Shown here: piece by piece, positions 1-9,334 of the stretch | Numbering within the stretch: position 1 is the stretch's first letter | Layout: each line of letters begins with the position of its first letter | From: Rhodospirillaceae bacterium UBA6608 | GTDB taxonomy: Bacteria; Pseudomonadota; Alphaproteobacteria; Rhodospirillales_A; Casp-alpha2 | DNA: 14,032 nucleotides | Reading direction: 5' to 3' | Assembly: GCA_002433335.1 (NCBI GenBank) | Contig: DJHY01000046.1 | Location: 1-14,032 of the forward strand | Made by a program: the position numbers and the translations under genes | Notes under the pieces: model-generated | Database searches by the model: none | Told to the model about the DNA's origin: nothing | Seen by the model: the letters and a program-made list of their open reading frames with translations, nothing else

Positions 1-318
1 CCACAGGTCCTCGTTCTTGACCGGCTTCTTGGCAGCGGTCTTCCAGCCGTTGCGCTTCCAGCCGTGAATCCACTTGGTGATGCCGTCCTTCACATAGGTG
101 CTGTCGGTCACCAGGCGCAGCCGCGCGGGCCGGGTCACGGCCTCGGCCCCCCGAATCGCGGCCATCAGTTCCATGCGGTTATTGGTGGTTTCCGGCTCGC
201 CGCCGCATAGCTCTTTTTCATGCCCGCGCCAGCGCATGACCACGCCCCAGCCGCCCGGCCCCGGATTGCCGGAGCAGGCCCCGTCAGTGAAGATTTCGAT
301 CAGGTCGTCGGAAGCCAT
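1..318 (-). CDS. rnhA: Ribonuclease HI, N-terminal 106 residues (cut by window edge)
   Basis: The protein degrades the RNA strand of RNA:DNA hybrids in the cytoplasm (R-loops, Okazaki primers). The reverse strand reads from an ATG at 318 and stays open to base 1. The RNase H fold signature is clear: [15 protein letters not shown] at residues 11-25 with the first metal-binding Asp12, NNRMELMA with Glu50, and TDSTYV with Asp72. These are three of the four DEDD catalytic residues. A basic stretch ([16 protein letters not shown], residues 83-98) matches the hybrid-binding handle of E. coli-type RNase HI. The fourth Asp and the C terminus lie beyond the window; the family is usually about 150 residues. 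The start lies 4 bases after the thrB stop, so the two genes are very probably cotranscribed and translationally coupled. Confidence 0.96.
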   Translation of the reverse strand, partial: MASDDLIEIFTDGACSGNPGPGGWGVVMRWRGHEKELCGGEPETTNNRMELMAAIRGAEAVTRPARLRLVTDSTYVKDGITKWIHGWKRNGWKTAAKKPVKNEDLW

Positions 319-322
319 GGCG

Positions 323-1294
323 TTATTTCAAATCCAATCCGTATTCGGCGGCGCTGGCCACCCGTTCATGAAAGCGCAGCTTGGCCACGTACTCCATCGG
401 GTTCTTGGGCGTCACCATGGCGCCCGGCGGCGTGTTCAGCCAATCGTACAGGCGGGTCAGCAGGAACCGCATCGCCGCCCCCCGCGCCAAAAGCGGCAGG
501 GCCGCGACCTCGGCCGCGTCCAGGGGGCGCACCCGGTCGTATTCCATGACTAGGCGGCGCGCCTTGGTCACGTTGAAGCTGTAGTCGGCCTCGAAGCACC
601 AAGCGTTCAGGCAGATACCCAGGTCGTAGGCCAGGATGTCGCGGCAGGCGAAATAGAAATCGATCAGGCCGGTCAGCTCATTGCCGCGAAAGAACACGTT
701 GTCCGGAAACAGGTCGGCATGAATGATCCCGCGCGGCAGGTCGCTCGGCCAATCGGCCTCGATTTTGTCCAATGCCCGGCGCAGTTTGACGTTCAGGCCC
801 ATTTGAACCCGGTCGGCGGCGTCCGGTCCGGCGCTGTCGAGCAGCGGTCGCCAGGACGATACGGACAAGGCGTTGTCCCGCCCGCCCTCGAAATCGGCTC
901 CGGCCAGATGCATTTCCGCGAGGGCCCGGCCGACGCCGGCGCAATGATCCGGAGTAATACGCCGGGGCCACATCCCGGCCAGGAAAGTCACCACCGCCGC
1001 CGGCCGGCCGGCCAGAACGCGCAGCGCCTCGCCGTCGCGCGCGCGCACCGGCACGGGGCAAGCCAGGCCCCGCGACGCCAGGTGATCCAGCAGGTTCAGG
1101 AAGAACGGCAGGTCCCGCGGATCGACCCGCTTTTCATAGAGCGTCAGGATGTACGCCCCCGACGTCATGGTCAGCAGATAGTTGGAATTCTCGATGCCTT
1201 CGGCGATGCCCTTGCACGACAAAACCTCGCCCAGGTCGTATTCGGACATGAAGGCGATCAGATCTTCGTCGGAGACTTCCGTGTAAACGGCCAT
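323..1294 (-). CDS. thrB: Homoserine kinase, APH-fold type (ThrB II)
   Basis: The enzyme phosphorylates L-homoserine to O-phosphohomoserine with ATP in threonine synthesis. The 323-residue protein belongs to the aminoglycoside phosphotransferase-like kinase fold and not to the GHMP fold of E. coli ThrB. The catalytic loop [14 protein letters not shown] gives His192, Asp194 and Asn199, and [18 protein letters not shown] gives the metal-binding Asp212. The N terminus ([20 protein letters not shown]) and the [13 protein letters not shown] nucleotide-loop region are typical of alphaproteobacterial ThrB. The reading frame extends 12 codons upstream, but the ATG at 1294 fits the family N terminus and has a weak GAAGAT ribosome site. 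In many alphaproteobacteria thrB sits between ispH and rnhA. Here rnhA follows 4 bases later, but the upstream neighbour is a divergent unrelated gene, so thrB probably leads its own transcript. Confidence 0.93.
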   Translation of the reverse strand: MAVYTEVSDEDLIAFMSEYDLGEVLSCKGIAEGIENSNYLLTMTSGAYILTLYEKRVDPRDLPFFLNLLDHLASRGLACPVPVRARDGEALRVLAGRPAAVVTFLAGMWPRRITPDHCAGVGRALAEMHLAGADFEGGRDNALSVSSWRPLLDSAGPDAADRVQMGLNVKLRRALDKIEADWPSDLPRGIIHADLFPDNVFFRGNELTGLIDFYFACRDILAYDLGICLNAWCFEADYSFNVTKARRLVMEYDRVRPLDAAEVAALPLLARGAAMRFLLTRLYDWLNTPPGAMVTPKNPMEYVAKLRFHERVASAAEYGLDLK

Positions 1295-1441
1295 GGCGAT
1301 AATATCTTCAAACTGCGCTGCGGTCGGCAAAGACGCCTATGCGTCCGCCCCTTCAAAGGGCGGCCCATAAAACAGCAAATGTCGAAGGGGCGCCAGCCGT
1401 CGGCTGGCAACGCAGGATCAACAGCGGTTGGGCCAACCTGA
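1295..1441. other. Divergent intergenic region with short palindromes
   Basis: These 147 bases must hold promoters for thrB leftward and for the exported repeat protein rightward. I could not pick convincing -35/-10 pairs. Three dyads are visible: CCGCCCCTT/AAAGGGCGG at 1345-1363 (one mismatch), a perfect 8+1+8 palindrome GCCAGCCG-T-CGGCTGGC at 1392-1408, and GTTGG-G-CCAAC at 1427-1437, which ends 4 bases before the ATG at 1442. They may be an operator or mRNA hairpins. Their function is not determined. Confidence 0.4.
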
Positions 1442-3220
1442 ATGCACCCCGGACACGTCATTTTTCGAACGGCGATTCTCGCAGCCAGCATCTTCCTATT
1501 CGGCGTCATGCCGGTCCAGGCCGCGCGCGAAGCCCCGGATGCGCCGGACCTGCACCGCGACGCCCCGCCCCTGGACCAGTCCGCCGTGCGCCGGGTGCAA
1601 TCGGCCCTGGTTACCCTGGGTCTCTATTCCGGGGTGATCGACGGCAAACTGAACCAAAAACTGACAACGGCGATCCGCCAATACCAGCAACAGGCCGGAC
1701 TGAGCATCACCGGGCGGATCACCGACGCCCTGATCGACCACCTGGAACGCAGCCTGCAGGTCAGCCGCCTGCTGCGCGATCTGGAAAGCAACCGCCGCAA
1801 ATCGGTCGATACGGCCCGCCAAGCCCTGTTGTCCCACCCCGCGACCCGCGACCTGATCGAGGAACGCCGCGACGGCCCGGCGGACGCCACCCGCGATCCG
1901 ACACCCTGTTTCGAAAAGCCGACGGTCCGCTGTCTTCTGGCCGAAGGCTTCGAAAGCGCCAAGGCCGTGGTCAAGCGCGACCTGCGTGATTGGGCGATGG
2001 GCGAAATTCTGGCCGCCCAGGCCCGCGCCGGGTTGATGAAGCAGGCGATGGACACGACCCGGCGGATTCAAGACCCGCGCTTGGTGATGGTCGCCCTGCG
2101 CGATATCGCCCAGGCCCAAGCCCGCGCCGGGCGGGCCGAAGACGCCCTGGCCGCCGCCGAGATCATCCCCGATTCCCAAACCCAGATCGAAGCCCTGGCG
2201 ATGATCGCCACGACCCAGGTCCGACATGGGCATATGGCGGCGGCGCGGGATACCGCGATGTTGCTGTACCGCATGGCACGGCACCTGAAATCATCGACCA
2301 AGCGAGTGACCTTCGCCACGCGGGCAGCAGTGGCGCTTTACCGCGCCGGGGCTAAACAGGATGCCGAAGCCGCCTTGAAGGTGGCGCGCGCCGCCGCGTC
2401 CCTGCGCCAAATTTCGCCCAGCGCCCGCGTCGCCGCACAGCGTCAGGTCGCCGAAGCCTTGGCCGACATGGACCGTCTGGACGACGCCCTGGCCATGGCC
2501 GAGCAAATCGCCCGGCGGTCGGACCGCGCCCCGATCCTGATCGCCGCCGCACAGTCGGCGATCCGCGCCGGTCGATTGGATACCGCGACGGAATTGGCCC
2601 GCGACATCGACGCCGAGCGCTACCGCGCCCAGATCCTGGCCCAGGTCGCCGTGGCCAGGGCCCAGGCAGGCGACCGGCCCGGTGCCGATGCCCTGATGGA
2701 CGAGGCCTTTGTCGATGCGGAAGCGGTCGCCCTTCCCTTCGCCCGGTCCTATGCCATCAGCCGGTTGGCCTTGGCGCTCAGCGATATGGCACGGAACGAA
2801 GGCCGCCCCGCAGACGAACAAGCCAAGCGCTTCGCCCGCGCCCAGGACGCCGCCGCCGGCATTTCCGATGCCCGTCTGCATGCCCAGGTCCTGTTCGAGA
2901 TCGCGGCCCAGCAACGCCGCGCGGGTCTTCCCCCGGCCCAGGTAAACGAAGGCGAGCAACTTGCCATCACGACCGCCGTGACCATCCCCAGCGCGATCAG
3001 CCGGGTCTGGATTCATGGCGACCGGGCAACCGATCATGCCCGGGCGGGCGAACAGGATTTGGCCTGGGCCGCGTTCGACCGCGCGCTGATCGAGGCCCGC
3101 AAGATCGACAACACCTGGGCCCGCGCCCGGGCCATGGCCAAGCTGGCCCAAACCCTGATCGATCTGGTCGCGCCGAAGACCGCCGCCGCCCCCGATGAAA
3201 TGTCCCCGGAAAAGCCCTGA
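1442..3220 (+). CDS. Exported protein: peptidoglycan-binding domain plus TPR-like helical repeats
   Basis: The 592-residue protein has a signal peptide: Arg9, a hydrophobic core at about residues 10-23, and a likely cleavage after VQA (residue 27). Residues about 46-102 form a PG_binding_1-type domain (VRRVQSALVTLGLYSGVIDG, then TAIRQYQQQAGLSITGRIT), a three-helix fold that binds peptidoglycan. From about residue 170 to the end it is alanine- and arginine-rich helix with a recurring unit of roughly 31-35 residues of the form IAxAQARAGRAEDALAAAExI, as in TPR or related solenoids. Cys156 and Cys164, between the two parts, are the only cysteines and could form a disulfide in the periplasm. There is no catalytic motif, so the likely role is a periplasmic scaffold anchored to the wall. 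The ATG at 1442 is chosen because it gives a complete signal peptide; its ribosome site is poor. I do not recognise a named family member. Confidence 0.85.
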   Translation: MHPGHVIFRTAILAASIFLFGVMPVQAAREAPDAPDLHRDAPPLDQSAVRRVQSALVTLGLYSGVIDGKLNQKLTTAIRQYQQQAGLSITGRITDALIDHLERSLQVSRLLRDLESNRRKSVDTARQALLSHPATRDLIEERRDGPADATRDPTPCFEKPTVRCLLAEGFESAKAVVKRDLRDWAMGEILAAQARAGLMKQAMDTTRRIQDPRLVMVALRDIAQAQARAGRAEDALAAAEIIPDSQTQIEALAMIATTQVRHGHMAAARDTAMLLYRMARHLKSSTKRVTFATRAAVALYRAGAKQDAEAALKVARAAASLRQISPSARVAAQRQVAEALADMDRLDDALAMAEQIARRSDRAPILIAAAQSAIRAGRLDTATELARDIDAERYRAQILAQVAVARAQAGDRPGADALMDEAFVDAEAVALPFARSYAISRLALALSDMARNEGRPADEQAKRFARAQDAAAGISDARLHAQVLFEIAAQQRRAGLPPAQVNEGEQLAITTAVTIPSAISRVWIHGDRATDHARAGEQDLAWAAFDRALIEARKIDNTWARARAMAKLAQTLIDLVAPKTAAAPDEMSPEKP

Positions 3221-3229
3221 CCGCCGGTC
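3219..3229 (+). other. Short hairpin over the stop codon of the repeat protein gene
   Basis: GACCG-C-CGGTC forms a perfect 5+1+5 dyad that includes the last two bases of the TGA stop. A pyrimidine-rich run with several T clusters follows (about 3230-3250). The one-base loop is too tight for an RNA hairpin unless the inner pair opens. It could be a weak terminator, but the next gene is on the same strand and transcription may continue. Confidence 0.25.
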
Positions 3230-3322
3230 CGCTTTCATTCCCTTTTCCCAGGCTTGCCGCCCGCCCGATGGTCCTTTAGATTTCCACCTCGCGTCCGGAC
3301 CGGCGCCAAGACGGAGGACTCC

Positions 3323-3562
3323 ATGGAACGACCCCATTGCGCACAAAAAGCCCCTTATCCCGTCGACGTGGAAGAGGGGCGGAAATATGCCTGGTGTTCC
3401 TGCGGGTTGAGCAAGAAACAACCGTTCTGCGACGGCTCTCATTCCGGAACCGGTTTTTCGCCGGTGATCGTGACCGCCGAAAAGTCCGAGACCCTGTATT
3501 TCTGTGGTTGCAAGGCCACCAAGACCCCGCCGTTCTGCGACGGCACGCATAACAGCCTGTAA
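3323..3562 (+). CDS. Small iron-sulfur protein with two CDGSH motifs
   Basis: The 79-residue protein holds two complete CDGSH zinc-finger-type motifs. The first has Cys25, Cys27, Cys36 and His40 (CSCGLSKKQPFCDGSH). The second has Cys61, Cys63, Cys72 and His76 (CGCKATKTPPFCDGTH). In the family each motif binds a redox-active, acid-labile [2Fe-2S] cluster through three Cys and one His. A tandem monomer like this resembles the mitochondrial CISD3 type rather than the dimeric mitoNEET type. It has no membrane anchor and no signal peptide, so it is probably cytoplasmic. The ATG at 3323 is preceded by GGAGG (3314-3318). The frame is open further upstream, but that part does not look like family sequence. 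Its partner is unknown; electron transfer or cluster handling is the usual proposal. Confidence 0.92.
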   Translation: MERPHCAQKAPYPVDVEEGRKYAWCSCGLSKKQPFCDGSHSGTGFSPVIVTAEKSETLYFCGCKATKTPPFCDGTHNSL

Positions 3563-3565
3563 CCC

Positions 3566-4165
3566 GTGATCAAACAGATGCACCCGACCGGCCGCCTCAA
3601 GGCCCTGTTCTCCGTCCTGGCGATCTGCCTGGCCGTGAGTGCCTGTGATTCCATCAGCAATTCGTTCATGGACACCGTATCCGGCCGGGTTCAGCTTGCC
3701 TGCCCGCCGCAGAACATCATCGCCGATGCTTCGCGGCGACTGACTTATCAGCCGGGCGATGGCCGCGACCTGATCGATATCGACAACGAAATCGTCATTA
3801 CCCAGGTCGACCTGACCTGCGATTCCAAGGTCAATCGCCAAAGCCGCGCCGGAACCATGACGGTCGGCGTGACCACGATCATGGATGCGGTGCGCGGCCC
3901 GGCGAACAAGAACCGGCAGACCAAGATTGATTACTTCGTCGCGGTCACCGACCGCGCCGACAAGGTTCTCTACCGCGAAGCCTTCGCCATCGACATGACC
4001 TTCGCCGACAACGAAAGCCGCCGCGAAATCGTCAGCCCCCCCGTGCGCCTGACGATTCCTATTCAGGCCGGGCAATCGGGCAAGAACTTCCGCATCCTGG
4101 TCGGCCTTGTCCTGAACCACGAACAACTGGACATGAACCGCCGCGACCGGCGCCCGCGCCTTTGA
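3566..4165 (+). CDS. Small lipoprotein, uncharacterised
   Basis: The N terminus has the layout of a lipoprotein signal: basic residues Arg10 and Lys12, a hydrophobic core at residues 13-24, and the lipobox VSAC ending at Cys27. Asp28 follows directly, which in E. coli is a signal for retention in the inner membrane; whether this rule holds here is not known. The mature part (about 173 residues) looks like a beta-rich soluble domain with two cysteines, Cys46 and Cys85, that could pair. The basic C terminus is NRRDRRPRL. I recognise no named family. The GTG at 3566 is 3 bases after the CDGSH stop, which favours translational coupling; an ATG at 3578 is an equally possible start and leaves the lipobox intact. 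Neither has a clear ribosome site. Confidence 0.82.
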   Translation: MIKQMHPTGRLKALFSVLAICLAVSACDSISNSFMDTVSGRVQLACPPQNIIADASRRLTYQPGDGRDLIDIDNEIVITQVDLTCDSKVNRQSRAGTMTVGVTTIMDAVRGPANKNRQTKIDYFVAVTDRADKVLYREAFAIDMTFADNESRREIVSPPVRLTIPIQAGQSGKNFRILVGLVLNHEQLDMNRRDRRPRL

Positions 4166-4168
4166 TTT

Positions 4169-4185
4169 CGGGCGATTGCCGCCCG
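4169..4185 (+). terminator. GC hairpin after the lipoprotein gene
   Basis: CGGGCG-ATTGC-CGCCCG is a perfect 6-base-pair stem with a 5-base loop that begins 4 bases after the lipoprotein stop. No T-run follows, so it is not a classical intrinsic terminator. It lies between this gene set and the separately regulated gcv promoter, where termination would be expected. Confidence 0.35.
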
Positions 4186-4247
4186 TAGGGCAGGCGTATC
4201 GGCTTCCCCCATTTTCCGATTATCCCCATGGCCGCCGTCGCGGGCGG

Positions 4248-4275
4248 TTGACGTTGTGCGCTGCGGCGATACAAT
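4248..4275 (+). promoter_or_regulatory. Sigma-70-type promoter of the gcv operon
   Basis: TTGACG (4248-4253) and TACAAT (4270-4275) are separated by 16 bases, each one mismatch from the housekeeping consensus. Transcription would begin near 4282, about 15 bases before the first riboswitch helix starts at 4297. Position and order are what a riboswitch-controlled gcvT transcript needs. Confidence 0.7.
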
Positions 4276-4296
4276 GGCGCCACATCCTCAGACGAT

Positions 4297-4394
4297 CGCT
4301 GTGGGAGAGACCGACCGTAGTCCGGCATTGCCGCCGACGGTCGGCGCCGAAGGAGCAACCGCCCCGGAAACTCTCAGGCACCCGGACCGCAGCG
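4297..4394 (+). promoter_or_regulatory. Glycine riboswitch, aptamer I
   Basis: The closing helix P1 pairs CGCTGTGG (4297-4304) with CCGCAGCG (4387-4394) with one G-U pair. Inside, a perfect 8-base-pair stem is formed by CCGACCGT (4311-4318) and ACGGTCGG (4337-4344). The diagnostic glycine-aptamer core GCCGAAGGAGCAA lies at 4346-4358 and ACTCTCAGGCA at 4370-4380, with the GGGAGAGA strand at 4303-4310. In the known family, glycine binding in tandem aptamers switches on gcv genes. Only 8 bases separate it from aptamer II, as in the classical tandem arrangement. Confidence 0.95.
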
Positions 4395-4402
4395 GGATGA
4401 GG

Positions 4403-4508
4403 CTCTGGAAAGTGGGCGTTCGGATCGACGTTGTCGGTTCCGCCCCACCGAAGATGTAAGCCGGCGACAACGAAGAGGCCGGTCAATCTTTCAGGTTCCG
4501 AGACAGAG
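4403..4508 (+). promoter_or_regulatory. Glycine riboswitch, aptamer II
   Basis: The closing helix pairs CTCTG (4403-4407) with CAGAG (4504-4508). The core elements are CACCGAAGATGTAA (4446-4459) and ATCTTTCAGG (about 4486-4495). An inner stem pairs GTGGGCG with CGCCCCAC, with one bulged base. The CTCTGGAAAG strand that follows aptamer I is the usual tandem linker/P1 region. About 100 bases of leader separate this aptamer from the gcvT start. No hairpin followed by a T-run is visible there, so control is more likely at translation initiation than by an intrinsic terminator. Confidence 0.94.
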
Positions 4509-4519
4509 GGGGCGTTCAG

Positions 4520-4535
4520 ACGGTGGGTACACCGT
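4520..4535 (+). other. Hairpin in the gcv leader after the riboswitch
   Basis: ACGGTG-GGTA-CACCGT is a perfect 6-base-pair stem with a four-base loop, 11 bases downstream of aptamer II. No T-run follows. It may be part of the expression platform that links glycine binding to gcvT translation. That role is inferred from position only. Confidence 0.45.
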
Positions 4536-4596
4536 TCGGACGCGGTTGAACCCTGTCGTCTCGATGAGATCGTGGCGGCACCCATGGACCAAAGCC

Positions 4597-4607
4597 GGGG
4601 AGGCCCC
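4597..4607 (+). promoter_or_regulatory. gcvT ribosome binding site within a GGGG-AGG-CCCC dyad
   Basis: GGGGAGG (4597-4603) is a strong Shine-Dalgarno, 5 bases before the TTG at 4609. The same bases form a small hairpin with CCCC (4604-4607), and the flanking GCC (4594-4596) can also pair with GGC (4611-4613) across the start. It decides the start choice: the in-frame ATG at 4564 and TTG at 4546 have no comparable site. Confidence 0.6.
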
Positions 4608-4608
4608 A

Positions 4609-5718
4609 TTGGCCGACGATTCGAAAGACCTTAAAACCACGCCGTTGGATGCGCTGCATCGCGAGCACGGCGGCAAGATGGTGCCCTTCGCGGGCTATGC
4701 CATGCCCGTGCAATACACCGCCGGCGTGCTTCAGGAACATCTGCATACCCGCGCCGCCGCGGGCCTGTTCGACGTTTCCCACATGGGACAGGCGCGCCTG
4801 ATCGGCGCCCATGCCGCCGAAGCGCTGGAGACCTTAGTCCCCGGCGACATCGCGGGGCTGAGTGCGGGGAGCATGCGCTATACCCTGTTGACCAACGACC
4901 AGGGCGGCATCCTGGACGACCTGATGGTCACACAATGCGGCGACTCGCTCTATCTGGTGGTCAACGCCGCCTGCAAGGAAGCGGACTTCGCCCATATCCG
5001 CGCCAAGCTGCCCGACTGCAAATTGGACATCATCGAAGACCATGCGCTGCTTGCCCTGCAGGGGCCGAAAGCGGCTGAAGTGCTGGGCCGTTTCGTCCCC
5101 GCCGCGCGGCACATGGTGTTCATGACCGGCGGGACCTATCACATCAACGACACCCCCTGCTTCATTACCCGGTCCGGCTATACCGGCGAAGACGGCTTCG
5201 AAATTTCGATCCCCGCCGACAAGGCCGAAGACTTCACCCGCCTGTTGCTGGGCGAGGACGAAGTGATGCCGATCGGCCTGGGCGCGCGCGATTCCCTGCG
5301 CCTGGAGGCAGGCCTATGCCTATACGGCAACGACATCGATGAAACGACCACCCCCATCGAGGCCGCATTGACCTGGACCATCGGCAAACGCCGTCGGGCC
5401 GAAGGCGGTTTCCCCGGGGCAGACATCATTCTGGAACAGATCAAATCCGGCACGTCCCGCCGCCGTGTCGGCCTGGTGCCCGAAGGCCGCGCCCCGGCCC
5501 GCGCCGGAACGGAAATTCAGGACACCGCCGGTGCTGACGCCGGAACCGTGACCTCGGGCGGGTTCGGCCCAACGGTCGATGGGCCGGTCGCCATGGGCTA
5601 CCTGCGCAGCGACCTGACCGAGCCGGGCACCCAGGTCAATCTGATGGTCCGTGGCAAGGCAATGCCGGCCAAGGTCGTCAAACCGCCTTTCGTCAAACAG
5701 AACTACGTCAAAGACTGA
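4609..5718 (+). CDS. gcvT: Aminomethyltransferase, T-protein of the glycine cleavage system
   Basis: GcvT takes the aminomethyl group from lipoyl-GcvH and transfers its carbon to tetrahydrofolate, giving 5,10-methylene-THF and releasing ammonia. With the TTG start the protein has 369 residues, the usual length. Family motifs seen are [16 protein letters not shown] (21-36), FDVSHMG (54-60), [14 protein letters not shown] (94-107), [13 protein letters not shown], and [20 protein letters not shown]. Asp103 in GGILDD is the likely counterpart of the catalytic Asp of E. coli GcvT. The order is an N-terminal folate-binding GCV_T domain followed by the C-terminal barrel (GCV_T_C, with GYLRSDL and [14 protein letters not shown]). 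A TTG start at 4609 is preferred because of its strong ribosome site and because residues upstream (RSWRHPWTKAGEAP) do not resemble the family. It is first in the gcvT-gcvH-gcvP operon under the glycine riboswitch. Confidence 0.95.
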   Translation: MADDSKDLKTTPLDALHREHGGKMVPFAGYAMPVQYTAGVLQEHLHTRAAAGLFDVSHMGQARLIGAHAAEALETLVPGDIAGLSAGSMRYTLLTNDQGGILDDLMVTQCGDSLYLVVNAACKEADFAHIRAKLPDCKLDIIEDHALLALQGPKAAEVLGRFVPAARHMVFMTGGTYHINDTPCFITRSGYTGEDGFEISIPADKAEDFTRLLLGEDEVMPIGLGARDSLRLEAGLCLYGNDIDETTTPIEAALTWTIGKRRRAEGGFPGADIILEQIKSGTSRRRVGLVPEGRAPARAGTEIQDTAGADAGTVTSGGFGPTVDGPVAMGYLRSDLTEPGTQVNLMVRGKAMPAKVVKPPFVKQNYVKD

Positions 5719-5758
5719 CCACCAGCAAATTGGCACCAAGCCAAGGGAGATAAGCCAC

Positions 5759-6133
5759 ATGACCGTCAAATACACCAAAGACCACGAATGGATTCGTCTG
5801 GACGGCGACGTCGCCACCGTCGGCATCACCGGCTACGCACAGGAACAATTGGGCGACGTCGTATTCGTCGAAGTCCCGGAAGCGGGCAGCGAGTTCGAAC
5901 TGGGCGCGGAAGCCGCCGTGGTCGAATCCGTCAAAGCCGCCAGCGAAGTCTACGCCCCGCTGACGGGCGAAATCGTCGAAGGCAACCAAGCCATCGTTGA
6001 TGACCCGTCCCTGGTCAATTCCGACCCGGAAGGCGAAGGCTGGTTCTTCAAGATGAAACTGAGCGATCCCTCGCAATTGGACGACATGCTGGATGACGCG
6101 GCCTACCGCGAACTTCTGGCCGAACTCGGCTAA
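5759..6133 (+). CDS. gcvH: Lipoyl carrier H-protein of the glycine cleavage system
   Basis: GcvH carries the aminomethyl intermediate on a lipoyl arm from GcvP to GcvT and is then reoxidised by lipoamide dehydrogenase. The 124-residue protein is of normal length and begins [12 protein letters not shown], the usual opening. The lipoyl-attachment motif [14 protein letters not shown] places the modified lysine at Lys59. [20 protein letters not shown] (22-41) and the C-terminal [10 protein letters not shown] are also conserved. The ATG at 5759 has GGGAGA (5745-5750) upstream at a workable distance. The gap to gcvT is 40 bases and to gcvP 31 bases, with no promoter seen, so the three genes form one transcript. 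Confidence 0.97.
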   Translation: MTVKYTKDHEWIRLDGDVATVGITGYAQEQLGDVVFVEVPEAGSEFELGAEAAVVESVKAASEVYAPLTGEIVEGNQAIVDDPSLVNSDPEGEGWFFKMKLSDPSQLDDMLDDAAYRELLAELG

Positions 6134-6164
6134 CGCCAACCCAACCGTTTAAGGAATCAAGACC

Positions 6165-9032
<2,868 letters not shown>

Positions 9033-9053
9033 CTCTCGGCGGCGATCCGCCCA

Positions 9054-9287
9054 TCACGCGGCGGAGCCATCTTCCTTCTCGATATCGCGGTCGACATCGT
9101 CGGCCGCCCGCAAGATGCGTTTGGCCGCGCAATCGACCGGTGCGCAGCGGTCGGTCGGCGGCACGGCGTCGGGCGGCAGGTCAATTTCGCATGCAGCGCA
9201 TATCTGATCGCTGGCCGCGCGGAGTTTCTCGGCCAGCAAATTGAAGTATTCTTTTCCACCGACAGGTTTAGGTCTTTCATCGCCCAT
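9054..9287 (-). CDS. Uncharacterised 77-residue protein with four cysteines
   Basis: The ATG at 9287 is preceded by AAGGAGA at good spacing, which supports real translation; a longer frame from 9326 lacks this. The protein begins MGDERPKPVGGKEYFNLLAEKL, a short amphipathic helix at about residues 12-25. Four cysteines follow as CAAC (Cys30, Cys33) and CAPVDC (Cys48, Cys53), separated by a proline-rich stretch, and an acidic tail ends in EKEDGSAA. The cysteine pattern could bind a metal or form disulfides; no signal peptide is seen. It lies 47 bases after the chemoreceptor gene on the same strand and is probably the last gene of that operon, which suggests a link to redox sensing. I do not recognise a family. 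Confidence 0.72.
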   Translation of the reverse strand: MGDERPKPVGGKEYFNLLAEKLRAASDQICAACEIDLPPDAVPPTDRCAPVDCAAKRILRAADDVDRDIEKEDGSAA

Positions 9288-9334
9288 TTCCGCGGTCTCC
9301 TTATTCCCCAAGTCTTGGCGAAACACCTGCTCCG

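Noticed and set aside
719..1441. Plus-strand open frame of 240 codons opposite thrB
   Set aside because: It is opposite the conserved thrB sequence and shows no domain, signal or ribosome site.
2291..4126. Minus-strand open frame of 611 codons opposite the repeat protein, CDGSH and lipoprotein genes
   Set aside because: It runs across three well-supported genes of the other strand and has low-complexity antisense composition. GC bias keeps stops rare in this frame.
4520..4535. Intrinsic terminator as the riboswitch expression platform
   Set aside because: The hairpin is sound but is followed by TCGGACGCGG and not by a T-run, so I list it only as a leader hairpin.
4546..4608. Longer GcvT start at TTG 4546 or ATG 4564
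   Set aside because: The added residues do not resemble GcvT N termini and there is no ribosome site at either codon, while TTG 4609 has GGGGAGG at proper spacing.
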